Positions 1 through 9,247 of a stretch of 64,000 nt of DNA are shown one piece after another. Position numbers and translations under genes: made by a program. Location: positions 293,702 to 357,701 of the forward strand of contig NZ_CP059081.1 of assembly GCF_015602705.1 (NCBI RefSeq), in the 5' to 3' direction. Numbering within the stretch: position 1 is the first letter of the stretch; each line of letters starts with the position of its first letter. Below the pieces are notes generated by a model. The model was not told the origin of the DNA. It searched no databases and saw nothing but the letters and a program-made list of their open reading frames with translations. Source of the DNA: Acinetobacter lwoffii (GTDB lineage Bacteria; Pseudomonadota; Gammaproteobacteria; Pseudomonadales; Moraxellaceae).

Positions 1-500
1 AGGTGCTATAAGCGTCCCGCACTTCCTGAGCTGGTGTATAAAAATTGCTATAGCGATCCAGCCAGTGTTTTGGATAAGGTGGTTCCAGAAGTTGCTGCTG
101 GCTATGCTGGCTATAAAGTTGAACCAGCAGACGCCCAATTTCTTTCAACTCTGACAGGCTGCTCGGGCGTCCATTGATCCAGGCCTTGCTGCGGCCGGTA
201 GCAAAAATTACCCGTCGTAAATGAATTTCACCTGATTCATCATCCAGTTCATGCTCTTTCAACCAGGCTGCTTCAGGACTGTGCTCTTGGTAGCTGAAGC
301 TGGCGGTGACATCCGCCTTTTCCGTACCATAACGCACATAATTGGTATCGGTTCGCTCACCCAAACAGGCAGACAAGGCATCCAGTAACAGGGATTTACC
401 TGCACCGGTTTCACCGGTTAAAACGTTAAAACCTTTATCAATATCAATAGCAAGATGCCCAGCTAAAGCAAAATTGATCAGAGTTAAATGTGTCAGCATA
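1..500 (-). CDS. recN: DNA repair protein RecN (N-terminal part, cut by window edge)
   Basis: RecN is an SMC-like ATPase acting in recombinational repair of double-strand breaks. Only the first 166 codons are in the window; the gene runs off the left edge. The visible part has the SMC-type Walker A GETGAGKS at residues 29-36 and the following stretch with RRVI, GRSKAWING and GRLLVQLYSQHSQQQLL that lines up with E. coli RecN. The start is the ATG at 500, because the protein then begins MLTHLTLINF at the same place as known RecN proteins. It is divergent from ppnP with a 441-bp gap between them. Confidence 0.93.
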
Positions 501-941
501 AACGCATCCGGGCTGCGAAAAGTTTGATTGAAATAGCCTGATGTCGGATTGGGGTCGCAACATGGCTGGGATTATTATAAATCAGGACGAATCAATTTCA
601 TTCTATCTTAAATTTTAAAGATTCATATATGCTTATTTCACTGTATTTTCGCAAGAAGCTGACTCAGAAGTGCGTTAATTCACTGCTGATTTTCATATTT
701 TTGACATCCCCAATCTTTAAATTAAAGACTCAATTGAGCCTGTTTTTAAAAGAGCGCGTGCAGATCGAAACTTAAGTTTATCTATCAGCAAAATACAGGC
801 CAAAACATGCTGTAAATAGAAGGGGTTCAGGTGATACAGAATATTTGATCGACGCCGACAAACTTCGATTGATTAGTTGAGGGTGCACATTTAAACTACA
901 GCAATCAAAATATTACAAAATGCTTTATCTGGAGAAATCGC
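501..941. other. Intergenic region between divergent recN and ppnP
   Basis: No convincing gene in this 441-bp AT-rich gap. It must carry the promoters for recN (leftward) and ppnP (rightward). On the minus strand a consensus TATAAT lies at 574-579, with no good -35. On the plus strand a perfect TTGACA at 701-706 is followed by two abutting palindromes (714-728 and 729-738). The ppnP ribosome site GGAG lies just before 942. Confidence 0.5.
574..579 (-). promoter_or_regulatory. Candidate -10 element of the recN promoter
   Basis: The minus strand reads TATAAT here, about 75 nt upstream of the recN start. No good TTGACA-like -35 is found at the usual 16-18 bp distance, so this is only a candidate. 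Confidence 0.3.
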
Positions 942-1265
942 ATGTCAGCTCAGTTTGATCATGTATCGGTACTTAAAAAATCTAATGTATATTTCGGCGG
1001 GTTGTGTATTAGCCACATTGTACAATTTGAAGACGGGACCAAAAAAACTTTGGGTGTCATTCTGCCATCAGAAAATGCCTTGACCTTTGAAACACATGTT
1101 CCTGAGCGCATGGAAATTGTTTCAGGTGAATGCCGTGTTCAGATTGGTGATAGCGAAGAAAGTGAGCTGTTCCGTGCCGGTCAGTCTTTCTATGTGCCGG
1201 GCAATAGCCGTTTTAAAATCGAAACCGATGATGTGCTGGACTATGTCTGCCATTTTGAAGGTTAA
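942..1265 (+). CDS. ppnP: Pyrimidine/purine nucleoside phosphorylase (PpnP/YaiE family, cupin)
   Basis: PpnP enzymes phosphorolyse many nucleosides to the free base and ribose 1-phosphate in the cytosol. The 107-aa product is a single small cupin domain; the family hallmarks GTKKTLGVILP, ERMEIVSGE and GQSFYVPGNSRFKI are all present. The E. coli protein is somewhat shorter (about 94 aa), the difference being at the N-terminus. The start at 942 has a GGAG Shine-Dalgarno about 8 nt upstream. It appears to be monocistronic, with a strong terminator at 1337-1373. Confidence 0.88.
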   Translation: MSAQFDHVSVLKKSNVYFGGLCISHIVQFEDGTKKTLGVILPSENALTFETHVPERMEIVSGECRVQIGDSEESELFRAGQSFYVPGNSRFKIETDDVLDYVCHFEG

Positions 1266-1336
1266 GTCCAGATTCAAGATCAGTGTAAACCGGGCAAGAA
1301 ATTTCAGTGCGAATCGGTTAAACTAATCAGCTATAG

Positions 1337-1373
1337 AAATCCTGTGAAGTCAGCTTTACGGGATTTTTCTTTT
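1337..1373 (+). terminator. Rho-independent terminator after ppnP
   Basis: Arms AATCCTGTGAAG (1338-1349) and CTTTACGGGATT (1354-1365) form a 12-bp stem with two G-U pairs around a TCAG loop. A T-rich tail (TTTTCTTTT) follows. It lies between ppnP and rlmB. Confidence 0.75.
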
Positions 1374-1399
1374 GTATATAACTAATCTAGAGGTCGTTC

Positions 1400-2149
1400 A
1401 TGGCAAAACCTGAATATTTTTATGGCGTACATTCAGTGGAGTCATTGTTAGAGCTTGAGCCTGAACGTGTCTTGACATTATTCACTCTCAAAGGACGCGA
1501 TGATCAGCGTTTAAAGCGTGTACTGGAACTGGCTGAGCCGTTTGGGATCAGTGTGCAGCAAGCAAGCCGTGACAAACTGGAGAAACTGGCCGGGCAACCG
1601 TTTCATCAGGGGGTCGTAGCCGCAGTTCGTGCTCATCCAACCCTGAATGAAAAAGATCTTGAATCACTCTTGAGCGCAAATCCTCAAGCGTTGTTATTGG
1701 CCCTCGATCATATTACCGATCCACACAACCTCGGAGCATGTGTGCGTACCGCCGCTGCGATGGGTGTTGAGGCAGTGATTGCACCACGTGATCGTTCTGC
1801 AAGCTTGACTCCGACTGCACGTAAAGTGGCTGCCGGTGGTGCTGACAAAGTCAAATTTATTCAGGTGACTAATCTGGCGCGTACCTTGGGGCAAATCAAA
1901 GAAGACTTTAATGTGCGAGTCGTCGGTACCATGCTGGATGAAAAAGCGCTGCCGATTCAGGAGTTTGATTTCACCGGTACTGGTGTCTGTGTGGTGATGG
2001 GTGCGGAAGATACCGGTCTACGTCCAATTACACAAAGCCAATGCGATCAGACGGTGTATATCCCGATGGCGGGTAATCTGCAAAGCCTGAATGTCAGTGT
2101 GGCGACCGGTATGGCACTGTATGAAGCTTGCCGTCAGCGTAACCTGTAA
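1400..2149 (+). CDS. rlmB: 23S rRNA (guanosine-2251-2'-O)-methyltransferase
   Basis: RlmB methylates the ribose of G2251 in the peptidyl-transferase P loop of 23S rRNA, using S-adenosylmethionine. The 249-aa product has the N-terminal RNA-binding domain (about residues 1-75) followed by a SpoU/TrmH knotted domain: DHITDPHNLGACVRTA near 101, VMGAEDTGL near 199-207 and IPMAGNLQSLNVSVATG near 220-236 are the three SPOUT motifs. Length is typical. The next gene begins within 1-4 nt of its stop codon, so the two are probably co-transcribed. Confidence 0.95.
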   Translation: MAKPEYFYGVHSVESLLELEPERVLTLFTLKGRDDQRLKRVLELAEPFGISVQQASRDKLEKLAGQPFHQGVVAAVRAHPTLNEKDLESLLSANPQALLLALDHITDPHNLGACVRTAAAMGVEAVIAPRDRSASLTPTARKVAAGGADKVKFIQVTNLARTLGQIKEDFNVRVVGTMLDEKALPIQEFDFTGTGVCVVMGAEDTGLRPITQSQCDQTVYIPMAGNLQSLNVSVATGMALYEACRQRNL

Positions 2150-2152
2150 TTG

Positions 2153-3079
2153 ATGATGGCATTGTCAGATCGTACACAAGGCTATGTCTTTCTACTGACG
2201 ACCATGTGTATCTGGGGCGGTTTTACTTTAACCGCCCGTCTGAATGCGCTTTGGAATATCAGTGCCTGGGATATCGTGGCTCTGCGGTTTTCTCTGGCTT
2301 TTCTGATTCTGATGCCGATCTTGCTCTATCGCAAGGAGGCGGCTTTTTTACTGAAAAAAGAACCCTTTATTCTGGCCATGATTGGCGGAGTAATTTACTG
2401 TCTGTTTGCCTATAGCGCCTTTCATTATGCGCCTACCGCCCATGCCGCGATTTTCTTGAATGGCTGTATTCCGATTTGTACTGCCATCATGGCTTTTTTC
2501 CTGATGGGGCAGGCTTTTGATAAGCATACCTGGGCCAGCCTGATTATTATGATTGCGGTGCTCTGTATCATGAGTCTGCTGATGTATCAGGAAACCGGAG
2601 TGGCATTCGGGGCAGGGGATGGGCTATTTTTTATCAGTGCAATACTCTGGGCAATTTTTACCGTGTTATTGCGGAAATATCAGTTAACTGCATGGCAGGC
2701 AATGAGCGGTGTCGCGATCTGGTCAGCAGTGGTTTACGTACCTGTTTATCTGCTGTTTTTACCCAAAAATTTGAGTGTGCCAGAACCCCAGCATTTATTA
2801 TTTCAAACCATCTTTCATGGGGTTTTTGTGGTAATTATTGCCACTTTAAGCTATGTCGAAGCAATCAAGCGTCTCGGTGCATTTAAAGCCGGTAGTATTA
2901 CCAATCTTGCACCATTTATTGCTGCGATTCTGGCGGTGCCTTTATTAAATGAAGCGCTGAGCCTGGCGATGATCTGTGGCTTGGTGGGGATGGCAATTGG
3001 GGCCTTACAGCCTTGGCGCTGGATTGGTCGTAAAGATAGTTTAGAAGCACAACTTGCAGCACAGAAAAAGCAGTCTTAA
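2153..3079 (+). CDS. EamA/DMT-family membrane transporter
   Basis: This is a drug/metabolite-transporter family permease of about 308 aa. The sequence is almost wholly hydrophobic, with about ten predicted membrane helices arranged as two EamA repeats (roughly residues 12-145 and 155-290) and a short basic tail. The first repeat holds WGGFTLTARL and the second the typical glycine/proline-rich ends of helices. The frame opens with TTG at 2150 next to ATG codons at 2153 and 2156; I chose the first ATG. The substrate cannot be predicted. It follows rlmB directly and ends in the bidirectional terminator at 3065-3095. Confidence 0.85.
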   Translation: MMALSDRTQGYVFLLTTMCIWGGFTLTARLNALWNISAWDIVALRFSLAFLILMPILLYRKEAAFLLKKEPFILAMIGGVIYCLFAYSAFHYAPTAHAAIFLNGCIPICTAIMAFFLMGQAFDKHTWASLIIMIAVLCIMSLLMYQETGVAFGAGDGLFFISAILWAIFTVLLRKYQLTAWQAMSGVAIWSAVVYVPVYLLFLPKNLSVPEPQHLLFQTIFHGVFVVIIATLSYVEAIKRLGAFKAGSITNLAPFIAAILAVPLLNEALSLAMICGLVGMAIGALQPWRWIGRKDSLEAQLAAQKKQS

Positions 3080-3095
3080 TCGGACTGCTTTTTTT
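3065..3095. terminator. Bidirectional terminator between the EamA gene and coaE
   Basis: A-tract, arms GCAGTC and GACTGC around a short loop, then a T-tract. The A- and T-tracts on both sides let it work for the convergent coaE operon too. It overlaps the last codons of the EamA gene. Confidence 0.75.
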
Positions 3096-3100
3096 ATACC

Positions 3101-3700
3101 TCAGGCAGCTGCCATGTTTAAATATTTTTCATGCAATGGGCGGAGATGGGCATAAAGATGATCCAGATGACCATCATTCAGCACAATATCATCAGCCATG
3201 GCCTGTTTCTGTTCACGTGACATTTGTGCGGCAATAATGTTTCGGATTTGCTCAATATTTTGACCATCACGTTGTGAGGCACGTTCAATTTGCAATTCGA
3301 TCGTGGCATCAATCAGTAAGCGATGCTGGGTGAGCTCATGTTGATTGGTCTCAAACAGGAGCGGTGAAACCAGAATGGCATAGGAACTTTGCGCAGCATC
3401 TAGCTGCTGAATAATCGAAGTGCGAATTGCTGGATGAGTAATATTTTCCAGGGTTTTACGTGCTTCAGGAGACTGGAAAATATATTCGCGCAAGGCACGA
3501 CGATTCAGTGAACCATCTTCAAGCAGTACCCAATCCCCAAAAACCTGCTGAATCTGGGCAAGTGCAGGCTGGCCAATCGCGACCACTTCACGCGCCACCA
3601 CATCGGCATCCACAACGACAATGCTTTGTGCTTCAAACCATTGGCTGGCCGCAGACTTGCCACTACCAATCCCGCCGGTTAATCCGAGTATAAATTTCAC
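3101..3700 (-). CDS. coaE: Dephospho-CoA kinase
   Basis: CoaE phosphorylates the 3'-hydroxyl of dephospho-CoA, the last step of coenzyme A synthesis. The 199-aa product starts MKFILGLTGGIGSGKS, with the P-loop at residues 9-16, and has the conserved DADVVAREVV and HPAIR segments. Length is normal. It lies directly downstream of pilD (1-nt gap), as the last gene of the pilB-pilC-pilD-coaE series; the same order is known in Pseudomonas and other Acinetobacter. Confidence 0.96.
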   Translation of the reverse strand: MKFILGLTGGIGSGKSAASQWFEAQSIVVVDADVVAREVVAIGQPALAQIQQVFGDWVLLEDGSLNRRALREYIFQSPEARKTLENITHPAIRTSIIQQLDAAQSSYAILVSPLLFETNQHELTQHRLLIDATIELQIERASQRDGQNIEQIRNIIAAQMSREQKQAMADDIVLNDGHLDHLYAHLRPLHEKYLNMAAA

Positions 3701-3701
3701 T

Positions 3702-4562
3702 TTATTGACCTAAATACACTTTCATAATCTGCTCGCCCCACAGAAAAGCAATCCAGCCGGCAATCGCGATATAGGGACCAAAGGCAAAAGGCTGATTTTC
3801 CTTACGGACTTTCAGCAGGATAATCCCGATAATCGCGCCCACTAAAGAAGAAAGGAGCACAATTAATGGTAATAGCAAAGGCCCCATCCAGGCACCCAAG
3901 GCGGCAAGCAATTTAAAATCGCCATAGCCCATACCTTCCTTGCCAGTGACGATTTTAAAGACATAATAGACCACCCACAAACACAGAAAGCCAATGATAT
4001 AGCCCCAGATGGCAGCGCTCGGTGAGGTATAGAGGGCATAACTATTGACGCCCAGACCCAGCGCGGCCAGGGGCAGGGTATAACGGTCCGGCAATAACTG
4101 GGTGTCAAAATCAATAAAAGTCAGTGCAATTAAGACATAAGTCAGAATCAGGCCAAATAACATCTGGACAGTCGGACCAAAAACAGCCACCACCATCAGC
4201 GCACAGGCCGCGGTCAGAAGCTCAATCAGTGGATAGCGGATACTGATGGGATTCTGGCAGTTGCCGCACTTGCCGCGCAAGACCAGCCAGCTGATGACGG
4301 GAATATTCTGGTACCAGCGGATTGGTTGATGACATTTGGGGCAAGTCGAATCGGGTTTGCTTAAACTTAATTTGGTCTCATCAATAATTGGCTGTTCCGG
4401 ATGCAGGAACATCTGGCAATCGGTACGCCATTCCTGCTCCATCATCTTGGGAGTGCGATAAATCACCACATTTAAGAAACTACCAATGCAGAGGCTAAAA
4501 AGCCCAACTGCGCTATACAGCGCTGTTGGGTTTTGAATGAAATATTGAATAAGATCTTGCAT
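3702..4562 (-). CDS. pilD: Type IV prepilin peptidase / N-methyltransferase PilD
   Basis: PilD cleaves the leader of type IV prepilins (and type II secretion pseudopilins) and N-methylates the new N-terminus. The 286-aa inner-membrane protein has the N-terminal cytoplasmic loop with four zinc-type cysteines (C74, C77, C99, C102) and about eight membrane helices. The two aspartates of the GxGD-type protease are seen in FIDFDTQLLPD (about 150-159) and in GYGD at 212-215. Its start overlaps the pilC stop by one base, implying translational coupling. Confidence 0.96.
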   Translation of the reverse strand: MQDLIQYFIQNPTALYSAVGLFSLCIGSFLNVVIYRTPKMMEQEWRTDCQMFLHPEQPIIDETKLSLSKPDSTCPKCHQPIRWYQNIPVISWLVLRGKCGNCQNPISIRYPLIELLTAACALMVVAVFGPTVQMLFGLILTYVLIALTFIDFDTQLLPDRYTLPLAALGLGVNSYALYTSPSAAIWGYIIGFLCLWVVYYVFKIVTGKEGMGYGDFKLLAALGAWMGPLLLPLIVLLSSLVGAIIGIILLKVRKENQPFAFGPYIAIAGWIAFLWGEQIMKVYLGQ

Positions 4563-5791
4563 TAAACCACAGAACCCATTTGGAAGATTGGAAGGTACAT
4601 GGCAATCACCAGACCACCGACGAGTACACCGAGAACAGCCATGATCAAGGGCTCCATCATGGAGGTGAGACCGTCTACGGCATTGTCGACTTCATTTTCA
4701 TAATGCGTGGCTACTTTATCCAGCATGGCATCCAGCGCACCGGATTCCTCACCAATGGCAACCATTTGCACGGCCATAGATGGAAACTTGTTAGTCACGC
4801 GCATAGCAAACTGTAGTTGTTGACCAGTGGCAACATCTTCGCGGATTTTCATCACGGCATCTTCATACACCACGTTATTGGTTGCGCCGGCAGTGGATTC
4901 CAGTGCATCAATCAAGGGTACACCGGCTGCAAAAGTGGTGGCCAAGGTACGGCTATAACGGGCAATAATGGCTTTATACACCAGATCACCGAAAATCGGT
5001 GCTTTAAGTGCTGCTTTATCCAGAAAATCACGGAATTTTTTACTGCGTTTTTTTGCTTCCAGAAAAGCCGTAATGATGGCCCCAATGGCAATAATCAGCA
5101 GGAACCAATATTTTTGCATCCATTCCGACATATTGACTACCATTTTGGTAAAAGCCGGTAAGTCAGCACCAAATGAAGAGAATAAATCCTGGAAAACCGG
5201 GACCACTTTTACCATTAGAATAATCGTGACAATCAGCGCGACCACGACCACCGCAGCCGGGTACTTCATGGCTTTTTTAATTTTTTGCTTGAGCAGTTCA
5301 CTTTTTTCCTTGTAGATCGCGACCCGATCCAGCATGGTTTCTAGCGCACCGGATTGTTCACCCGATTCCACCAGTGAACAAAATAGTTTATCGAAGTATT
5401 GCGGGTATTTACGCAGTGCACCGGCAAAGGTATTACCACCTTCCACCTCACCTTTAATCCCCAGAACGACTTCACGCATGGCTGGATTCTCCAGACCCTC
5501 TGCAACAATTTCAAAGCCTTGTACCAAGGGTACCCCGGCTTTCATCATGGTCGCTAACTGTCGGGTGAAAATCGTAATATCCAGTGTCGAGACTTTTTTC
5601 TTCATCAAGCCTTCGAGAATATTTTTTTTCTTTTCCCGAATGGTCTTGATGCTGATACCTTGTTTTCGAAGGGTGACCTTGGCCAAAGCCATATTTTTTG
5701 CTGGCAATTCCCCCTTGATCTTTGCCCCTTTACGATCAATTCCTTCATAGCTGAAGATCGGCATCATCTGGCCTTTCTTTACTGCTGCCAT
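4562..5791 (-). CDS. pilC: Type IV pilus inner-membrane platform protein PilC
   Basis: PilC is the polytopic platform on which the PilB and PilT motors act. The 409-aa protein has two T2SSF (GspF-like) repeats, about residues 75-198 and 278-400, with membrane helices near 175-197, 225-245 and 378-405. FTRQLATMMKAGVPLVQGFE marks the first repeat and YSRTLATTFAAGVPLIDALE the second. It sits 31 bp downstream of pilB. Confidence 0.96.
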   Translation of the reverse strand: MAAVKKGQMMPIFSYEGIDRKGAKIKGELPAKNMALAKVTLRKQGISIKTIREKKKNILEGLMKKKVSTLDITIFTRQLATMMKAGVPLVQGFEIVAEGLENPAMREVVLGIKGEVEGGNTFAGALRKYPQYFDKLFCSLVESGEQSGALETMLDRVAIYKEKSELLKQKIKKAMKYPAAVVVVALIVTIILMVKVVPVFQDLFSSFGADLPAFTKMVVNMSEWMQKYWFLLIIAIGAIITAFLEAKKRSKKFRDFLDKAALKAPIFGDLVYKAIIARYSRTLATTFAAGVPLIDALESTAGATNNVVYEDAVMKIREDVATGQQLQFAMRVTNKFPSMAVQMVAIGEESGALDAMLDKVATHYENEVDNAVDGLTSMMEPLIMAVLGVLVGGLVIAMYLPIFQMGSVV

Positions 5792-5822
5792 ACCTTTATC
5801 CTTATTTTAGATCAGCGCCTGA

Positions 5823-7532
5823 TCATTCGCTGGTGACACGATTGACTTCCTGTAAAGAAGTCACCCCCTGCATCACCTTGATTAAACCTGACCGGCGTAA
5901 ATTGTTAAAACCTGCACGTGCGGAAGCATCGGCAATTTCAAGTGCATTGCCGTCTTCCATAATAATTCTGGAAATTTCGGGTGTTACTTTCATGACTTCA
6001 TAAATACCCACACGACCTTTATAGCCTTCACGACATTCATTGCAACCTACTGGTTCATAGATTTGGAATTCTGGTTGCTGCAGATCAGTTTCGGTAAAGC
6101 CCATTTCCAATAAGCTTTGTTTCGGAATATCGGCAGGTTTTTTGCACTGTGAACACAGGCGACGCGCCAACCGTTGTGCAATGACCAGGTTGACTGAAGT
6201 GGCAATATTGAAAGAAGGCACCCCCATATTGCGTAAACGGGTCAAAGTCTCAGGCGCACTATTGGTATGTAAGGTCGACATCACCATATGGCCGGTCTGG
6301 GCCGCTTTAATCGCAATCTCTGCAGTTTCCAGATCCCGAATCTCACCGACCATCACGATATCCGGATCTTGACGTAAGAAGGACTTCAAGGCAGCAGAGA
6401 AGGTCAGGCCGACTTTATTGTTGACGTTGACCTGGTTAATCCCTTGTAGGTTGATCTCGACCGGATCTTCCGCTGTGGAAATATTGGTATCTTCACGGTT
6501 TAAAATATTCAGACCGGTATAAAGAGAAACTGTTTTACCGGAACCGGTCGGACCGGTGATCAGCAGCATCCCTTGCGGTTTGTCCAGTGCCTGCATAAAC
6601 AGTTCTTTTTGTTCCGGTTCATAGCCCAGAGCATCAATCCCCAGCATCGCGCTGGATGGATCCAGAATACGCAGTACCAGCTTCTCGCCAAACAGGGTAG
6701 GGAGAGAGTTAACACGGAAATCAATGGCTTTATTCTTAGAAAGTTTTAACTTAATACGACCATCTTGAGGTACACGCTTTTCCGAAATGTCCATTTGCGA
6801 CATAACCTTAAGACGCGAAGACAGGCGATTTGCCAGCTGTAAGGGCGGGGTTGCAATCTGACGTAGCACCCCATCGACCCGGTAACGTACCCGATAGATT
6901 TTTTCATAAGGTTCAAAGTGTAAGTCTGAAGCCCCCATACGGATCGCATCAATCAGCAATTTATTAATATATTTGACAATCGGCGCTTCATCACCTTTAT
7001 TGCTTTCTTCATCTTCTTTATTCGGATCTGAGGTGTCGACATCAACATCCAGGTCGAAATCTTCATCGAATTCAAAGGTACTTTCTTCGGTAAAATTCTG
7101 TTCGATCAGTTTTTCAAGTTTATTGTGTTCAACAATAATGGTTTCAATGTTAAGTTTGGTCGAAAAACGGACTGCATCAATTGCTTCGATATTGGTCGGG
7201 TTGCTGGTCGCAACATATAAAATACTGGAATTTTTAAAAATCGGCAGGATGCGATGCTTGGTAATCAGCTTTTCATCAATCGCATCCCGCAAAATTTGGG
7301 CAGGATCATAGGCACTGATATCAAACAGCGGTTCGCCAAATTCAACTGAAATCGTTTCAGCAATGACGGTCGGAGAAAGCTGTTGCTGGTTAATCAGCTC
7401 CGCGACAATATCGATTTTTTCTTGTTTGGCATGCGCCAACGCACTGCGCATATCTTCAGCCGAGATGACGCCTTCCTCGACCAAACGACGAATAAATCCG
7501 GTAAATCTCGGCGACCCCTGTAATGCTGTCAT
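5823..7532 (-). CDS. pilB: Type IV-A pilus assembly ATPase PilB
   Basis: PilB is the hexameric cytoplasmic motor that drives pilus extension, needed for twitching and natural transformation. In the 569-aa sequence an N-terminal MshEN/GspE-N domain spans about 10-145. An acidic linker (149-183) follows, then the ATPase with Walker A GPTGSGKT (327-334), Asp box, Walker B DIVMVGEIRD (391-400) and His box. A tetracysteine zinc site is seen (C460, C463, C497, C500). It heads the pilB-pilC-pilD-coaE operon. Confidence 0.97.
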   Translation of the reverse strand: MTALQGSPRFTGFIRRLVEEGVISAEDMRSALAHAKQEKIDIVAELINQQQLSPTVIAETISVEFGEPLFDISAYDPAQILRDAIDEKLITKHRILPIFKNSSILYVATSNPTNIEAIDAVRFSTKLNIETIIVEHNKLEKLIEQNFTEESTFEFDEDFDLDVDVDTSDPNKEDEESNKGDEAPIVKYINKLLIDAIRMGASDLHFEPYEKIYRVRYRVDGVLRQIATPPLQLANRLSSRLKVMSQMDISEKRVPQDGRIKLKLSKNKAIDFRVNSLPTLFGEKLVLRILDPSSAMLGIDALGYEPEQKELFMQALDKPQGMLLITGPTGSGKTVSLYTGLNILNREDTNISTAEDPVEINLQGINQVNVNNKVGLTFSAALKSFLRQDPDIVMVGEIRDLETAEIAIKAAQTGHMVMSTLHTNSAPETLTRLRNMGVPSFNIATSVNLVIAQRLARRLCSQCKKPADIPKQSLLEMGFTETDLQQPEFQIYEPVGCNECREGYKGRVGIYEVMKVTPEISRIIMEDGNALEIADASARAGFNNLRRSGLIKVMQGVTSLQEVNRVTSE

Positions 7533-7577
7533 GCTATAAATGCCTATTCATCAAATTCTTTTAATTGCTATACTAAA

Positions 7578-7583
7578 ATTATA
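7578..7583 (-). promoter_or_regulatory. Candidate -10 element upstream of pilB
   Basis: The minus strand reads TATAAT about 46 nt before the pilB start, within the 277-bp gap shared with divergent tpiA. No good -35 was found, so the call rests on the -10 only. A weaker plus-strand TAGAAT at 7766-7771 could serve tpiA. Confidence 0.3.
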
Positions 7584-7809
7584 CGTTTGTTACGTAAAAA
7601 TACCATAGCCAAGAGTGCTGCTAGCTTCTTCATCTCCAGTAAAAGCATGAACTGGTTGGAAGAAGTCCCCATTTTTTTAAGTGATAACAAAAAATAACCA
7701 TTTTGGATAGTCTAAACCGAGAATGAGTGATAAGAAAACTATTCTTTTAATTTTCCAATTCCGTGTAGAATGTGCCCAATTCAAAATATGTAAATGAAAT
7801 AGGTTAATT

Positions 7810-8601
7810 ATGTCGGTTTCGACGATTACCCCTTGGGTGATAGGTAACTGGAAAATGAATCCGGTGCAGGCAGAGGCATTGAGCTTGGTGCGTGGTATTA
7901 AGAGTTTACTGGAAACTGCACCGATTGCCGAAGATCAATGTCATTTAGGTGTGGCACCAATTGCGATTGCCTTAAGCCAGATTCAGGCAGAGCTGTCATC
8001 TGCGGTTCGTCCGATTTATACCGTAGCACAAGATGTTTCACGTATTTCTGGAACAGGCGCCTACACTGGTGAAGTCAGTGCTGAATTGTTGACCGATAGC
8101 CAAATTCACTATGTACTGGTAGGTCATTCTGAGCGCCGTGAAATATTTGCAGAAAAGTCTGATATTTTAAATGCTAAAATCAAGAATGCTTTAAATGCCG
8201 GTTTGACGGTAATTTATTGTGTGGGTGAAAGTCTGGAACAACGTGAATCCGGGCAGGCAGAAGCTGTAGTACTGCAACAAATCTGTGATATTGCTGCTGT
8301 GGTTGAAGCGGAGCAATGGAAAAATGTCGTGATTGCCTATGAACCGATCTGGGCAATTGGAACCGGTAAAACTGCTTCTCCTGAAGATGCGCAGGCCATG
8401 CATGCACAAATCCGTCAAGGTTTAAGCCAGATCACTGGCTATGGCGCGACGATGGCGATTTTATATGGTGGTAGTGTCAAGCCGGAAAATGCAGTAGAGT
8501 TAGCAGCCTGCCCAGATATCAATGGGGCATTGGTCGGTGGTGCATCACTCAATGCTGAGTCGTTCCATAAAATTGCTCATGCATTTGCAAATACACAATA
8601 A
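7810..8601 (+). CDS. tpiA: Triosephosphate isomerase
   Basis: TpiA interconverts dihydroxyacetone phosphate and glyceraldehyde 3-phosphate. The 263-aa product has the whole active site: Asn13 and Lys15 in GNWKMN, the electrophilic histidine in VGHSERRE, the catalytic glutamate in [14 protein letters not shown], and the phosphate-binding YGGSVKPEN and GALVGGASL near the C-terminus. Acinetobacter uses the Entner-Doudoroff route, so the enzyme mainly serves gluconeogenesis (established for the genus). secG follows after 13 bp. Confidence 0.97.
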   Translation: MSVSTITPWVIGNWKMNPVQAEALSLVRGIKSLLETAPIAEDQCHLGVAPIAIALSQIQAELSSAVRPIYTVAQDVSRISGTGAYTGEVSAELLTDSQIHYVLVGHSERREIFAEKSDILNAKIKNALNAGLTVIYCVGESLEQRESGQAEAVVLQQICDIAAVVEAEQWKNVVIAYEPIWAIGTGKTASPEDAQAMHAQIRQGLSQITGYGATMAILYGGSVKPENAVELAACPDINGALVGGASLNAESFHKIAHAFANTQ

Positions 8602-8614
8602 TTAGGAGTTCAGC

Positions 8615-8944
8615 ATGCAAACTTTTGTGCTGGTAGTACATATTATCTTAGCTGTTTTGATGATTGTCTTGATTTTGGTTCAGCATGGTAAAGGTGCAGA
8701 TGCTGGTGCCTCTTTCGGCGGCGGTGGTGCAGCGACAGTATTTGGAGCTTCAGGTTCGGGTAATTTCATGACCCGTTTAACTGCGATTTTTACTGCACTG
8801 TTCTTCGTGACCAGTCTGACTTTGGCGATTTTGGCCAAGCAACAAACCTCGAATGCCTATAGTTTGGGATCTGTTCAGTCTGCGCCGACCGTACCTGTGC
8901 AATCGAATGAAACTTCACCAACTGCACCAGAAACGACCGAATAG
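8615..8944 (+). CDS. secG: Preprotein translocase subunit SecG
   Basis: SecG is the small accessory subunit of the SecYEG protein-export channel. The 109-aa product has two membrane helices (about residues 3-22 and 52-72). The conserved cytoplasmic loop between them contains GADAGASFGGGGAATVFG, and a polar tail rich in Pro, Thr and Ser follows. The order tpiA-secG-tRNA-Leu-fMet-rimP-nusA-infB resembles the E. coli secG-leuU ... metY-rimP region. Confidence 0.95.
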   Translation: MQTFVLVVHIILAVLMIVLILVQHGKGADAGASFGGGGAATVFGASGSGNFMTRLTAIFTALFFVTSLTLAILAKQQTSNAYSLGSVQSAPTVPVQSNETSPTAPETTE

Positions 8945-8997
8945 TTTTAATTAATCCTTTCTTTTTTTCAGTGATGCGACTAGAATGCGTCACAGCT

Positions 8998-9082
8998 GCG
9001 GTGGTGGTGGAATTGGTAGACACGCTACCTTGAGGTGGTAGTGCTTTCGGGCGTGGGGGTTCAAGTCCCCCCTTCCGCACCA
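8998..9082 (+). tRNA. tRNA-Leu (anticodon GAG)
   Basis: An 85-nt class II tRNA with encoded CCA. The D-arm region TGGTGGAATTGGTAGACACG and the anticodon arm CTACC-TTGAGGT-GGTAG match E. coli leuU; the anticodon is GAG. There is a short variable arm closed by a TTCG loop, a T arm GGGGG-TTCAAGT-CCCCC, then CTTCCGC and ACCA. In the acceptor stem position 5 is T facing T, and position 6 is a G-T wobble. Confidence 0.95.
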
Positions 9083-9135
9083 ACTTATAATCCAGAAATT
9101 TAAGTTGGTGTATGCAGCTGAAAAACTTCTATTGA

Positions 9136-9212
<77 letters not shown>

Positions 9213-9247
9213 ATCAATCCTTTTTAAAGACGCAAACTTTCAAGAGG

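Noticed and set aside
5334..5750. 138-aa plus-strand frame inside pilC
   Set aside because: It is antisense to the conserved pilC coding sequence and has no recognisable features.
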